A stretch of DNA of 64,000 nucleotides from Isoetes taiwanensis (GCA_021234155.1 JAJEKV010000164.1:814783-878782); one strand, 5' to 3'. Positions 23,950 to 37,800 are shown, counted from the stretch's first letter. Program-made: numbers and translations. The notes: generated by a model from the letters alone, not told the origin.

Positions 23950-26149
23950 TTTGGTAAAGAAATTCATATGATCTTTTAGAATTGCTTCTACAGGTTCTGC
24001 AAAAGGCTTAGGCATAACCATTCTCTATTTCAAAAGTGGTATGGATAACAACGTAGGTGCATTTCAGGACAGCTTGGTTAAATCATTTTGCCGAGGCCGG
24101 AGTTGAACTGTACGATGATAAGCACGATCTGCAATATTCTTGGCGGCCAAAACAGCCAGTCCATAGCCAGCCAGTCATTCAATGTGAGTTCTGAAGAAGA
24201 CTTCCTCTATGTTTGAAAGGCAACATTTATCTACTGATTCTTTTGTTTGAACAGTTTGATTTGGATGTTGTGGTTATTCCTTTATCATTATATACTGAAT
24301 GCCATTAGCCTTGCAGATGATTCCACAGTTCTCTCTCTTATAGGCATGAGATTATGTATCCAAACTAACTAGATCATACTAACTAGATGCCCTGTTCAGG
24401 AAACTTTTCGTGGCATTGACAATGGATTTAAGTATGGTGCAATGGATAGGAATACAAAGAAGAAAAGAATTTTGAGATGAACACTGCCAACAAAACAAAT
24501 GAGCTTAACTTATCTCAGAACTATTTATTACAGGTTTGACAGACCATACCTGGATAGCTGCCTCACTGCCCCTGCCCAAAACCTTGGTAGCATGTAACTT
24601 AAAAGCAAAACTATTTGATTTATTGAAGGGGCCGCGCGAACGCGAGCCCCTACTACCACAAATTATGACGTGCACTCTCCCTTTAAGGAGATGCTAGGGC
24701 AGTCCTTGCCCTGGTGCAATGGCACAGACTGCTCTAGGCCATCGACCTTATTGATCATCGATTGACCCCGCCCAGGTAAGTATGGTTTTAGTGGCAGCTC
24801 CTCCATTTTATGATCAATGTTTTGCTCTTTATCTTGTCTCTGCGCCTGTGGGATATTGTCTCGAAGATAAAATTGTAGACCAGAATGTGCTTCTACTATC
24901 AAGCTGATAACAGCAGCAGCGGATCCTTGGTCGTATCCGAATCCACTTTTGTAGAGAACAGATCGGAGTTTTCTAGACTTGCTTGATTGCTGATTCCTTT
25001 TGTTCGGCGGCTGAATCGATGCATAATCGATGCATAATCTTGTTCTTGCATAATCGATGCTCAAGATTCTGAACGTTAAGAAAAACTCCCTACTAAGAAA
25101 AACTCCATACTGCATGTATTTTTAGTCTCCACACCATGTTGTGAAACATAGGAATGCTTATTTCAAGCCCTTCTTTTCTTGTTTTTTGGATTGTCCCCTT
25201 TTAAGGGGCAATTTGTTAGGGAACTGGTGGCTTTAGGCATCTGGAGATATATTCTAAGCATATATAATGATCTCTTTTCTCGGCAGTGGAAAACATTTTT
25301 GTATTTTTCCATATAATGTGAGCCTAAGGTTTTCCTTTTTTTTGAAATTCTAGATATCCACCGGAAAACTCATTGTGACCTAATTTTCCTTTGGTGGCCC
25401 AATTTGCTTCTATTTTGTGAATCTCAAAATTGTTTAGAGTTAGGCTCTATTTTTTGGATCCATCTTATCTTCATTCTTATTTCACAACTTCCACCAGAAG
25501 TGTCGAATTTTCTATATGGGCTTATCTGCAATGCCAGTGCATGACTATAGAGTACACAATTCTAGAATTATTGTCATTGAAGGCATCCACCATGGTCATA
25601 GCTAGGAGCTTCGTTCCCTGTGCTGCATTTAGGGTTTTTCTGCTTTTGGAGATATTGGCTTTTACGTTTCTCTGGCTTTTATGCTTTTTGTAAGGGCAAA
25701 TTGGTTGTTACTCTTTCATGTTTTTTGTAAGGGCAAATGTGATAAACCTAAGCACGTAGAAGGCGGTGGAATCTTGAATCTTCAATTCATCTTCAACGAG
25801 ATAAAAGGAAGAGAAATACTAAGCAACTTGCCTATCCTTAAAGAAATGCTAGAATGACTCAGATCTGGGGGGGAAGTTGTCTTATGAAGTTGTATTTCAT
25901 TCAACATGGCTTAAGAGATGGTCCTAAGTCAGCCATATTGGAAGAATTCCGTTGGTAATGACACATCACATTAACATCAATAGCATTTTTGTTATATGTT
26001 GAGCTTTGATTCTGGCAAAGTTATGTGCTTTTGATCTTGTTATTCCCCACTCTTGCTTTCTTATTTATGATCACTTAATGTAGTTTAGGTCTAGGATCCA
26101 AATATGTTATGCAATATCAAGTTCTTTTTTGTCCTATATCAGCCTACTT
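23950..26149. other. Mostly non-coding; unidentified open frame at 24663-25115 (minus)
   Basis: The 150-codon minus frame includes SLIVEAHSGLQFYLRDNIPQ and MEELPLKPYLPGRGQSMINK. Its composition is protein-like, but I recognise no domain and see no supporting splice or promoter signals. A tight GC hairpin (GGGGCCGCGCGAACGCGAGCCCC, split here as GGGGC...GCCCC) at 24629-24651 precedes it. CGATGCATAATCGATGCATAATC-type repeats lie at 25015-25063. The stretch 25116-26149 shows nothing I can name. Confidence 0.3.
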
Positions 26150-29020
26150 TTTGTTAAAAGTCTATATAGTAGAACATACACGCCAATTTTCTTTTACTAC
26201 GTAGTTGATTTCAAACGATGGACATATTAGATACATTCAATTGAATTTCATAGTACACAAAGAATAGAATAGAATAGAATAGAAAGAAAGAGCACAAGGA
26301 AAACATGTATTACATTGGCGCCTTACTTTCACCAGTCACCTTGTGGAGTAAAATCTATATGTACTATTCTATTCTATTCTATTCTATTCTATTCTATTCT
26401 ATTCTTCAGCTATATTCTATTGTTTTCTGCTTGAAAATCTCAAATACCGCATTCAAATGTGTGCCATAGACAAAATGTGACAAAAATTGTAGTATTGACT
26501 GGACAACTGCAATCAGTTTAGTACCGACTCGTCCACCATTGTTTATTGGATCGATCTCTGTATTGAGAAGAAAACAAAGCTTTTGTTATCAATGGATTGT
26601 ATCATGTTTGGCTTCTGTTTGTGCTTTCATGATGTGGACGCAAATTGTCAGGATTGTCAAGGGATATCTGTATTAGTTATGCGGTTTTGGAAGTCATACA
26701 ATATGCTGAATCATTTATGCTAGAAGACTGTAATATTATATTTAGCTTCCATTTATGTTTCTAGGGCGTCTTTGTCTTGTATTGAGAAGTAAAGGTCAAG
26801 CTTTTATTACCAATGTATTTTTGGCCTTTTGCATTTTTATCATTTTCAATTGGCAGAAACAAGGAGGCAAATAAAATACTCTTCAAAGCAAGAGAGTTCT
26901 TTACCTAGTCACATGTTATTTGTGGGGTGGTTCGTTGCACTGGTCCAATTTTTTTATTTGCTACTACTATGACTGTGGCTTTTAACATGAGTAACCATAT
27001 CTTCAGAAGATGGTGACTGGGGCATCTATATTACGTTGAATCATATTTGGCATGATGCAACAAATGACATCCTTAGATGGATTGTTAGGATGATGCGACA
27101 CAACCCAGAACATCACCAAGTATAATGAAAATATTATAAAGCTTGGGCAAAAGCCAGATGAAACTATGGCTTAGCCCTTAGGCCAATCCAGACGAACCGA
27201 AGCAATAGTTGGATGGTCAATATTCTAGAATAATTGTTGTACCTCCACGATAAACTGTCCACTTCTTTTGAATCCGCACTTCTCTCATTTTGCATAACTC
27301 CTCCCTATGTTTGCAAAGCTGATGAGGAGAGAGAGTGTCTTGTACTAAGAACTTGGTACCTTTGAGATGATTGTCGTGCTGAAGAATATGGATTTGATGA
27401 AGTGCATCTTAGAATCATACTAGATGGTGAGGGCGACTAGGTCTTACAGCTCTTACCCGATAATCTAAATACAATGAGAATATCTTCAACTTCAACCAAA
27501 AGCTCCTGTATATCTGCATATTGATAATAAGAGATACTTTAGGACTGCCTCATATAGCAAAAGTTTAATGCCATGTAAAAATTATATTCTAGAGGGCCAC
27601 ATTACCATTTTATATTTTGGGTTGTTGGGGGAGCCAAATTATTCAATGTTTGGTTTATCAAAGTCAAAACGTGTATAAAAATCATTCTATTACCTAGTTG
27701 CTAAATGATGGATACGATGGATAGTTGCGTACAGTACATAGCATTACGGAGGTGCTTGGACATTATATATGACGAGATTGTTACAATTTTGAGCTAAGCC
27801 AGCTAGGTGAAGCTCATAAATTCTCACCATCATTGTTAGCTTCTTTTGCCATTAATTCTTGCAACTGGATTTTGACATTATTAGGGATCAACATAACAAT
27901 GATTTGTTCTTTATGGCTCAACATTAGTCTATTGTTTTTAAATATTGGCTTGTCGTTGGAATTTGATCTCTTCTTCTTTCTTACTTCAGCAATTGCTATA
28001 ATGCAATGCATATGAAGTGCACTTTCTGGCAACCGGCTCCCATCAAGAGACAACTGGTTTATCTTTGAATTAATCTATAACATAAAGCCGTCCAACCTTC
28101 TCATCTCTCCAAAACTCTAGCTTTTTTCCAAGCCTGCCCTTCTGCTAGTTTTCCTCCATTTTTACAGAACGTGGGCATGGGCCTGGATGTTCTTCTGTCG
28201 CAGCTTTTGTTATCAATGGATTCGTAGTCTGGTGCATTGTATCATATTTAGCTTTTGTTTGTGCTTTCACGATGTGGATGCAAATTGTCAGGATTGTCAA
28301 GGGATGCCTGTATTAGTTATGCGGTTTTGGAAGTCATACAATATGCTGAATCATTTATGATAGAAGACTGTAATATTATATCTAGATTCCGTTTGTGTTT
28401 CTAGGGCATCTATGTCTTGTATTGAGAAGAAAAGGTCAAGCTTTTATTACCAATGGATTTTTTGCCTTTTGCATTTTTATCATTTTCAATTGGTAAGGAG
28501 GCAAATAAAATACTGTTCAAAGCAAGAGAGTATTTAGCTAGTCACATGTCATTTGTGGGGTGGTTCATTGCACTGGTCCAATTTTTTTATTTGCTACTAC
28601 TATGACTATAGCTTTTAACAGGAGTAACCATATCTTCAGAAAATGGTGATGGGGCATCTCTATCATCTTGAATCATATTTGGCGTGATGCAACAAATAAC
28701 ATCCTTAGATGGATTGTTCATATGAAATGCGACTCTTCTCAACTGGAAGTTTGTGACCCTAATAGTCTTCACTTGGAGGAATCTAAACGATATGTTGAAG
28801 ACTAATACCACATTTTTAGAATTGGTGGCAGAACCTACATGTCATTTCGAGTATTTGGAATAGAATAGAATAGATTTTTAACATCCACGGAGACCAATAA
28901 GCTATGGGACCCATACAATGAGCTAGAACAACCCAAAACATCACCAAGTATAATGAAAACATTATAAAGCTTGGGCAAAAGCCATATGAAACTATGGCTT
29001 AGCCCTTAGGCCAATCGCTT
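26150..29020. repeat. Dispersed non-coding repeat family R, copies 1 and 2
   Basis: 26560-27180 recurs at 28195-29010 (GCTTTTGTTATCAATGGAT...GATTGTCAAGGGAT; TATAAAGCTTGGGCAAAAGCC). 27285-27690, 26150-26470 and 26490-26690 recur, reordered, at 32505-33640. The blocks are AT-rich and frame-free. The shared end AAGCTTGGGCAAAAGCC...GGCTTAGCxCTTAGGCC is found at 27140-27185, 28970-29015 and 32338-32385. The pattern suggests a structurally rearranged old element. No coding domains support a class. Confidence 0.7.
26263..26406. repeat. Inverted pair of pentanucleotide microsatellites
   Basis: (GAATA)4-5 at 26263-26284 and (CTATT)9 at 26362-26405 are reverse complements 78 bp apart, able to form a hairpin of about 20 bp. 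GAATA runs recur at 28858-28873 and 32246-32266. Confidence 0.85.
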
Positions 29021-30199
29021 CATCTTTATAATCGCTTCATCTTGGCCGTTGGTGAAGGGAATATGCCACGCCATATTCCCTCTCCAAGAACCACAACCGT
29101 TGAGCAAAAATAAAGATGGGGTCAAACCCCATTTTCCACCTCAGCACATAGTTTTCAAACTATAACAGAAGTCAATCTACACTATATAGTCGGCCTACAA
29201 CAGCAACAAAATTGCAACAACACATACAGAATTGCAAGAATATATACAAATAGCCCTGCCAGATCCTCTGTGGCATTCACAAGCACAAGCTCATCCACAT
29301 ATACGACATCCAGCCATAAGAACCTGAAAATGGACAAAACAAAGAGCAATGCAAATTCAGCAAAACAATTGGGGATGATTCAGCAAAACAATTGGGGATT
29401 TGAAACCCATGCCATGAGATGGTAGTATCAATGCCTTGCCATGAAAAGCAATGAATACTGTTGCAATTCCTAGAATCATTACTATTGCAACAACAAAAGG
29501 ACTATCGTGGCAAAAAAATCTGGAAAGAAAATGACTACGTCACTCTGCTCATCTGATACTCCGCTTCCTCAGAGCTCGATACATGCTAGATGCAAAAGAA
29601 TCATGCAACGATCTTGCTTTGATGCAGGAAGAATCATGCAACAATCTCGCGTTGCCAGATTGTGGAACAAAAAGGCATTAAAGGAAGGGTTTTTTGGGAA
29701 GGGGTTATAATTCTGGTGACAGCTTCAGAGGTATTGAAGCATTGTAAGCTCCACAACGTAGGATTCCTTCTTAGTCCAAATATGGAATCATCGGAGCTCC
29801 GCGGATCTGCCTTTTTTAAAAACTCTCTTTCTGGTGGCTGAAATCTGGCTTGGACTTAAAGTAAAAGAGCCGATACCTACTTAGAATTGGCATTGGTTCT
29901 TCTGCATTCTGTCTAATTCTGTTTCTTGGTGAAACCCCACTGCCATATCCACGCCACCCTCCCTTGCTCTACTCCATCGCGCCCACATGCCCACGAACCC
30001 ATCGCCAGAACAACACTTCTAAAAAGGAAAATCCTTCATCCTAGCCAGACCAATCATTGGCATCCCAAAGCCTAATTTCTGATGTCAGAATAATACTCTT
30101 TAGCCATACGAATACCCCCCGCAACCTTCCAAAATCTTTATGCCAACCCAAATCAACAATTGCCCAAGATAAACATAACCGAAGCAATAGTTGGATGGT
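29021..30199. other. Single-copy stretch without recognised gene
   Basis: The longest plus frame (29507-29710) is low in support. An exact short duplicate (GCAAAACAATTGGGGAT, 29360-29398) is present. From about 30165 a fragment of repeat R resumes (GAAGCAATAGTTGGATGGTC, also at 27200). Confidence 0.35.
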
Positions 30200-30870
30200 C
30201 AATATTTTAGAATATCTAAACAAAAAAATATTAGAGGCCATGCTCCAAAATCCATTCTGACCACATGCATTGCCTGAATAGATGATTCTCATCCTCCTTG
30301 GCATTCACACACATGTCACAGACATCAGAGTTAGCCATTGATAATTTATGTCTCTTACTGTTGGTTGCCAAGCTTCTATGCCAAAGCTGCCACATGAAGA
30401 CCTTAATTTTCGGATTGACAGGGCTGTTCCACATATGATTCAAGTTTCTTCTGGCCCTGTCAGGGAGAACTTCCGATTTCACATGGATTGTAATCTTCTG
30501 ATTACTCATAAGAAATCTGCAGGCTAGTTTCACCGAGTATCCCTGCTTTCCATTATGCTGTCAGGATTCCTCAGTATTAGACCAATTGCCATGAGAGATG
30601 GTATTAGTAATAGCCTCGTAGAGCATTTTTGTATGATTGTCTTCCCCTGCAAGAACAGAGTTATGGAAAGTAATAATTCCATCATTATCAAAAAGATCTT
30701 TGATAAGAATCACTCCCTTTGCTTTCCAAAGCCTTGCTTGATCAGAGAAGTGGCAAGCTAGGCACATATTAGGATTGTCGAGAATTAGAGCTGGATTCCA
30801 GAACCATATATCTAGATACCACCCTGTGCAATCATGCATAACACATAGAACAGAAGACATACGTTACTTT
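30200..30870 (-). pseudogene. LINE fragment: region between RT and zf-RVT domain
   Basis: On the minus strand, 30810-30600 reads WFWNPALILDNPNMCLACHF and DLFDNDGIITFHNSVLAGED. 30450-30245 reads WNSPVNPKIKVFMWQLWHRS, then SDVCDMCVNAKEDENHLFRQ-C (C-x2-C-x8-H-x4-C). This is the plant zf-RVT domain found after the reverse transcriptase of L1-type LINEs (pattern 'W-x-x-x-x-P-KIK-x-F-x-W-x-x-x-x-x-x-L-T'). The reverse transcriptase itself is not in the window. At least one frame change separates the two parts (about 30535-30600). Dead and truncated on both sides. Confidence 0.82.
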
Positions 30871-32065
30871 GGAAGAACAGCAAGCACAGCTCCAGGCAAA
30901 TTTTGTACAGCTTCTGGCTCAGCTCACCGTCACGGACAAGGCTTGCTGATACTCATGCGCTCCACACTGGGTGCGGTTTCAGGTCACAGAATTACAAGCC
31001 CAGCTCAGTGACATGTGAAAACAGAAGATTGTGGATGACCTTGAGATTGCTAATCTCCAGCTACAGGTCTCCACTCAAGGTCCCACGTCTTCTCACGCCA
31101 CGCATACTCATCGCAAAATCAAGGAACAACTCTGTCTCCTTATAGAGAAAGACAACAAAATCCATGATCTGGAAAATGAGTTGCAGCAGGCAATTCAGTC
31201 TGCAGATGAAGCCCATCAATAGCATGAGACTTACATAACCTTAGCTGTCTGTATTCCTGGTGATTTTTCAAAACCCACGAGCTATTTAGATTATGTAAAG
31301 TCCCGAAGACATCTTTTTCTGCTCCACAGGTTCAATCTAATGACGCTATTCATGAAACTCTCACCAGCAAGGATTTGCTCACTCTCTGGTCCAATCTTTC
31401 TATAGAAGACAAAGGCCTTCTTTGTGCTCCGCTCATCACTTGTGATGATTAGGATTTTTTGTTCTTCGCCTTGTACAACCTATGTCTTACGTCATGCATG
31501 ATTTCTTTCTGGCGGACACCCAAGATAAGATTAATGATGGTCCATCCTGTGCTTTTCAAGGGAACATCGACGCACGATGGCTATTACAGCAAGACAACAA
31601 CAAGTTCAGTCATCGATTAATGCTCTTCAGGAGTAGTACATGCCCGAGCTTGCTGGCCACTTGTCTCTTGAGGACCGCAAGAACATGTATGAGGAATTAG
31701 GGATTGAGTTCGCTCAACTCTACTTACAACACTTAGGCTCCTTCAACAGTCTTCGTGCTTTTCTAGACAGTCAAACCATTTCCATGGATTAGGCTCCTCC
31801 TCCTATCAATATTCTTCACCACCTGTCCCAAATGGGAGCACTGGTGTCAGGCCCTGGATCCCGATTTACTTCAAGAATTCCGCACTCAAGCTCAGTAGCC
31901 CATGTGCAGCCTACTCCCCAGCATGACACTCCTTATACGTCACTGAGAGCTCCTCCATGCCGTCAGTTTCTCACTTCTGATTGGAGCTCATCTTTCCGGA
32001 CCAAGACTTTGGCTGGTCATGCTGATTGGACCCCCACCCATATCTCTATAGATCTCCGTTAGGAT
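30870..32065 (+). pseudogene. Gag-like coiled-coil fragment of a retroelement
   Basis: Plus frames at 31031-31222 (KIKEQLCLLIEKDNKIHDLE) predict a coiled coil, following Gln-rich AQLQANFVQLLAQLT at 30882-30925. Later pieces (LLTLWSNLSIEDKGLL near 31380; 31832-32062) are in other frames with stops. Composition and order are like an ORF1/gag of a plant retrotransposon, but I see no zinc knuckle or protease. It interrupts repeat R, which resumes near 32090 (GTAAAAATTATGTTCTAGAGG, compare 27576). Confidence 0.4.
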
Positions 32066-32089
32066 CCACGCTTTGTGTGTCGGAATGTA

Positions 32090-33640
32090 AAAATTAATGC
32101 TATGTAAAAATTATGTTCTAGAGGCCCACATTTTTGTTCACTTGGAGGAATCTAAACGAATCAATTTTGTATGGTCTATGTTGAAGACTAACACCACATT
32201 TTTAGAATTGGTGGCAGAACCTACAGGTCATTTCCAGTATTTGGAATAAAATAGAATAGACTAGATTAGATTTTTAACATCCACATAGACCAATAGGGTA
32301 CCCATACAATGAGCTAGAACAACCCAAAACATCGCCGAAGCTTGGGCAAAAGCCAGATGAAACTATGGCTTAGCTCTTAGGCCAGACAATCGATTCAGAC
32401 TTAAAATTCTATATAATAATATATGATTCATGTTATCTAAACATGACCGAAACAATGCTTGGACAATCAGTAGTCTAGCATAATTGTTGTATCTCTCATT
32501 TTGCATAACTCCTCCCTATGCTTGCAAAGCTGATGAGGAGAGAGGTCGTCTTGTACTGAGAACTTGGTACCTTTGAGATGCTTATTGTGCTGAAGGATAT
32601 CGATTTGATGAAGTGCATCTTAGAATCATACTAGACGATGGTGAGGACGATCGTGTCCGATGACAGCTCTTACCCGAAAATCTAAACAAAATGAGAATAT
32701 CTTCAACTTCAACCAAAAGCTTTTCTATGCCAGCATATTAATAATAAGAGAAAAACTACTTCTCTTGGTTAGGACTGCCTCATCTATAGCAAAAGTTTAA
32801 TGCCATGTAAAAATGTTCTAGAGGGCCACATTAATGCTTTATATTTTGGGTTGTCGGGGGAGCCAAGTTAATCATTGTTTGTTTTATATAGAAATATACA
32901 CGCCAATTTTTTCGACTACATAGTTGATTTGAAAATGATGGACAAATTAGATACATTCAATTGAATTTCATAGTACACAAAGAAAGAACACAAGAAAAAC
33001 ATGCAATACATTGGCATCTTACTTTCACCAGTCACACTGTGGAGTAAAATCTGTATGTTTTTCACTTCAGTTACATTTTATTGTTTTCTGCTTGAAAATC
33101 TCAAATATCGCATTCAAATGTGTGTCGCAACATATGGATGTAGTTGCAAAACATGAACATATTCAGATATGAAAAGCCATATGCCAAGAAAGCATGTGCT
33201 TCAAGTTTTGGACATGTTTCAATGAATGTCTATAATTGGCCGCTTCTTATTTGTAGCTGCAAATTCAATATATTGGACTACATTTTTCATCTACAGCTCC
33301 AGGATGATGTGAGATGTTTTCTTTCAGACATAGAACATAATATTGTTGTTGATACTTGCAACCTGCAAAATTCTATTGTTCACTCTAACTGAACAATGGG
33401 GGCCCTGGCAGATATATGGCATGAGGAAGTATTGGTTGGACAACTACAATCAGTTTAGTACCGACTCATCCACTATTGTTTATTGTGTCTATCTCTGTAT
33501 TAAGAAAAAAATACCAGGCTTTTGTTATCAATGGATTCTTATTCTGGTGCATTGTATCATGTTTGGCTTCCGTTTGTGCTTTCAGGATGTGAATGCAAAT
33601 TATCAACATTGTCAAGGGATGTCTCTATTAGTTATGCGGG
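32090..33640. repeat. Repeat family R, copy 3 (reordered)
   Basis: 32150-32400 matches 28775-29010. 32505-32890 matches 27285-27690. 32880-33120 matches 26150-26470. 33425-33640 matches 26490-26690. 33121-33424 is not duplicated in the window. Confidence 0.7.
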
Positions 33641-33649
33641 TTATTGTGC

Positions 33650-33960
33650 TACATATTCTAAACGAGGTGCACCCTGGACTACCACAGTCGTCGGATCTAT
33701 CGATCCTACGGTCCAGACCGTATGTTGGAGCCTCTGGGCACCTCTCATTTTGCGTATGGTCATTTATAATTGGGGGTGCCTATGATTTTGAAATATGAAA
33801 CATGTTCGCTTAAGGGTTTGATGGAATATCGAGCCTATATACGGCTTCGCCTAAAGTTTTATAATATGAAATACTGGGGCTCGAACCTCTACTAAAATAA
33901 CTCAATGTCCTAATAAGACTACTTTGACCAATATAACTAGTCAGCTAACATGATTACTTT
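33650..33960 (-). mobile_element. tRNA-derived SINE-like element A
   Basis: On the minus strand a head like tRNA is seen: an A-box-like TTAGCTGACTAGTTATATTGG (plus about 33935-33957), and a B-box GGTTCGAGCCC (plus 33868-33878). The body runs leftwards to a segment containing GATCCTACGGTCCAG (33703-33717). The same GATCCTACGG-CCA motif and a tRNA-like head occur together at 63400-63712, which suggests one SINE family. Boundaries and target duplications were not resolved. Confidence 0.45.
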
Positions 33961-34263
33961 TTTATCTTACATTTATTATTTTTTTTTATAACAACCCATT
34001 CAATTGTTTTGGGGATATGGTTATTTATATTAACCACTAGCCTCATTCCTTTCCTGGGTCAGTCTATAGAGTATTTCTCTAAGTGTAGGTCTCTTTGACC
34101 CTCTGTCGGTCTCTTTGACTTCATTTTTCACAGATAGATATATGCCTGTTTGGAGCTGTTTGGCTCAGAAGTTCGTCTATTCCATTCTATTCTTTCTATC
34201 AGGATAACATTCCGTCTGCTTGGTTTTGATTTCATGATACATCATCCATTATCTGAGAACTTT

Positions 34264-34860
34264 CACTACAAGAGGATAGGCTTTTTGTGTCAAGCCCTGC
34301 GTCACTACCTATTAAGGTTCGTCAGATTTGTGTCAGAAGCTTGAAAGTGACACAAATTAATTTGATTGCGTCAATACTTGTGTCAGTGTAGTTGTGTCAA
34401 CAACAACGTCCTTTTTTGTCACATATTTGTGTCAAAATTTTATTACTTTTTCGTTAGCATTTGTAATGACGATTACATCATGTATTGTGAAAGGATTGTG
34501 ACATAATTTAAGTCACGAATAACAATAAGTGTACGTCCACTATAACATCGCTAATTCTAAAGTTTTAAGTCAATTTTGTAATGCTTTTGTGTCACATTTT
34601 TTGATAGCTTTTTGTCACCTTTTGTAACACGTTTGTGTCATTTTACAGTGTCAGACACATCGGCAATTTTATATCCACTTTCTATTATATATTGTGGCAC
34701 TTACGTATCATGATTGCGTCAAAGAAGTGTCAATACAGTGACATTGTGAATTAGAAATGCATAGACATCTTGACGCAAAAGGGGCTAAGTCTGACACAAA
34801 TGTGCCACTAGCTAGTATAAGGAAAACAACATTGCAAATAAACATTTTATGATATTCAAT
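34264..34860. promoter_or_regulatory. CACTA left subterminal repeat region
   Basis: At least fifteen occurrences of TGTGTCA, TGCGTCA or their complements, in both orientations, start about 25 bp inside the terminus. In characterised CACTA elements such arrays bind the second element-encoded protein. Binding here is inferred. Confidence 0.7.
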
Positions 34861-37800
34861 TAGACTGGCACACCATACTATGCATACCTTATTAGACCTT
34901 GACTTCAACCTCAATGCACACTAATATGCACACCTTATTACAAACTATTAGTGCATTCTACAAATGATCTTGCAGAAGCTTTGGAAAATGAAAAGCATCT
35001 CGCCTTAAGGGCAGTTCAAGAAGATAAATAGGGACACCTTCCGACTTGGGAGCATTGCTAGCCTATCATTTACAAGTTCCCAAATTATAAACATATGCAT
35101 ATATATTCTTAGGTGTTATACAACTAAATAAACTACAAGAAAAGCAATTTAGAGCAGACTTTTACATAATATTCAACATAATTGTCATAAAGCGTTGAAC
35201 TGGTCTTCAATATCATGCTCAATATCGTCCAACTCATCATCATCCAATTGCAAGCACAAATTTGTACGCAAATTAGGACGTGAAGCAATGCTTGGAACTT
35301 CTTCGTCTTCAATGTAGTCATCACTAGTGCCATTGTCACTTAGTTGCCCACTGCTTCCAGCCTCATCTCGTGGAGGAGAATTCATCATTGGAGGTCGAAA
35401 AATAAAATCAGTATTTCCTTCATTTATATCATCATTAATATCTGATGGTTGAGGTAATGAATCATTTGCACCTTCATTATCCCATATAGGTGTAGTATTG
35501 CCTTCGATAGTATCGAAGTGTGATACATCAACGTCCCTTTCTATTACAAGTGTGAAATCCAATGTTATATGCTCCAGTTGCCGATCTTCATCATCAGATA
35601 TTGGCTCAATGTTGTCTTCAATTGCAGGACCTGGTCCACCAATCATTATTGTCAGGATCTGGATGAAAGAAAACTTGCTCAACTTGATTTGGAAAAACAA
35701 ATGGCTCATCCATATCTGCTAGCACTTTAGTGGAGTCAATCTCCATAAATCCAGAAGCATGTGTTTTTATTGTTCTTCCACGACCTCTATAAACAACTCT
35801 GAACCACTTTGCTTTCAAGACATTTACATGAAATGTCCGATAGTTTAACTCAATGATATTGGATATGGTTCCAACATAGCATAATTCACCATCAATAAGG
35901 TTACGATCCCTACTGCTTGCTTGACTCTTTTGCTCAAAGTGTGCCATGATTCCAGAGTCAAAAGTAACTCTATGTTTATCAACACTACTGATACGAAAGT
36001 GTTGTCCGTAAGCCCACATAGATGTATGAAATTGCGCCTAAATAATAAAAGTGTAATTAGCAAAATCAAGTTTTCCAATCTTTTTGATGAAAGAAAATAA
36101 ATACTTTCATTTCATACCTTTTTATTGCATCCAATAGCAATCTCGTAATCATCATCCGGAATGACTTGTCCACTATCTCTTGCTTCATCCATACGGGCTA
36201 ATAACCAGTCATTGGTCAACTGTCTGCCATTCCTTCGTGCTTCCTCCTTTGCACGTTCATACATGTCTCGCCAAGGTTGCAAAGTTGTTGTGTTATTTAT
36301 GATAAAGGCATTTACAGAACGAAACATTTCATCAGTTAGATTCTACGCTCCCACACCATTGCCTTGTAAAACTTCGATATAATCTCATCGCCTCTTTTTT
36401 TCCTCCCACATTTTAAGGCCATCTGGATTGCATGCAATGGTCACATCATTCAAGAAGAAAAGAGTTTCTTGTATGAGATGACCTTCGGCCATACACCCTT
36501 CTGGCTTAGCCATTTAACGTACAAATCCTTTGAGCACCTTCATATAACGCTCGAGGAAGAACATCCATCGTGCAGGGGCAGGTCCAGCTAATTTAATCTC
36601 ATTTGGAATGTGTATTAATAAGTGCACCTACATCAATGTCATCATCTCATCTCATTAGTTAGCAAAATATATGCATGTCAACATGGAAAAACATGGGGGT
36701 AAGGATAATGTCATACTTGTAGATCTAAGAAGCTAGTAGGGAACTCCTTTTCAATATCACATAAAAGTAAAATAGCTTCCTCCTCCATTGTTGTAATCTC
36801 AGAGACATCAATTTCCTTTGAGGATACCCATCTCACGAATTTTCCTAATCGGTATATGATACTCCTTATTGCCGGTGTTAAATAGTTTCCAATGACGCAT
36901 GGAAGAATATGCTACAACAACAAACAATAGTTCATCACGTGCAACTATGTAATTCCAATCATTAAAAGTGAAGAATAAATTACCTGAAGAAATTTGTGCC
37001 AATCGTGTGTTTTCAGCCCACTAAGATCTCCATCTTTTGTAAACGCGTTTCTTAGGGATGCACCATATCCAGTCGGTGTTCGACTTTTTTGTATTCTCTT
37101 ATGCACTGTTGCAAGTTGTTGTTTCTCTAACACCCAAGGTCCCTTTTTCCATGTGGTTCCTCTGCCAGCCCTCTCATTTGGCCATAAATCTCTTCTTATT
37201 CCTCTTTCCTTAAGGTCCTCTCTAGCTCCTAATGTTTCCCATTTACCAGTTAGATGCCTCCAAGGAGAGTGTGCAATGTTCTTGAATATATGCATAGGAT
37301 CAAAGAAATGCACGACTTCCAAGTCCGCCCAAGACTCTAATCGATAAAATATAGATAAACGTTTCATTCCGGTGGGAGATTTGTATTGCTTTCTCCCAAG
37401 ATTGGCCAAGTAATCCAAATTTGGGTTTGCATTCTCGCCAAGCATCCAACCAATCCCTACTTGTCCAACGTTTTGGTGGCGGCATCACCTCACGCCCACG
37501 TGCATGATGCTCTTCAGGCAAATATTTCTTGTGACCAAAGTATATTTGCTTCTTGAGATGTTTGGATCTATACGATGTTAGGCTAGTTCCACATGAAGAA
37601 CAACCACATGCTCTGCTCGTTTGTAGACCTGTTGTGTTACAAATAACAAAAATTTTACTATGATTTTTGAACAATCCAAAGATTTCTAAACCATGCCATT
37701 TGTAAATAGAACTTATCGGATGCTACAGAAAAGCCTGGATAGTCATGAATAGTGAAACATAGCATACCATGTAGCGTGAAATCATGTGGCTCTCTTGAAA

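Noticed and set aside
24629-24651. GC-rich hairpin as another Helitron 3' end
   Set aside because: Neither strand has CTRR followed by T at the right distance, and the sequence is unlike the three Helitron ends found.
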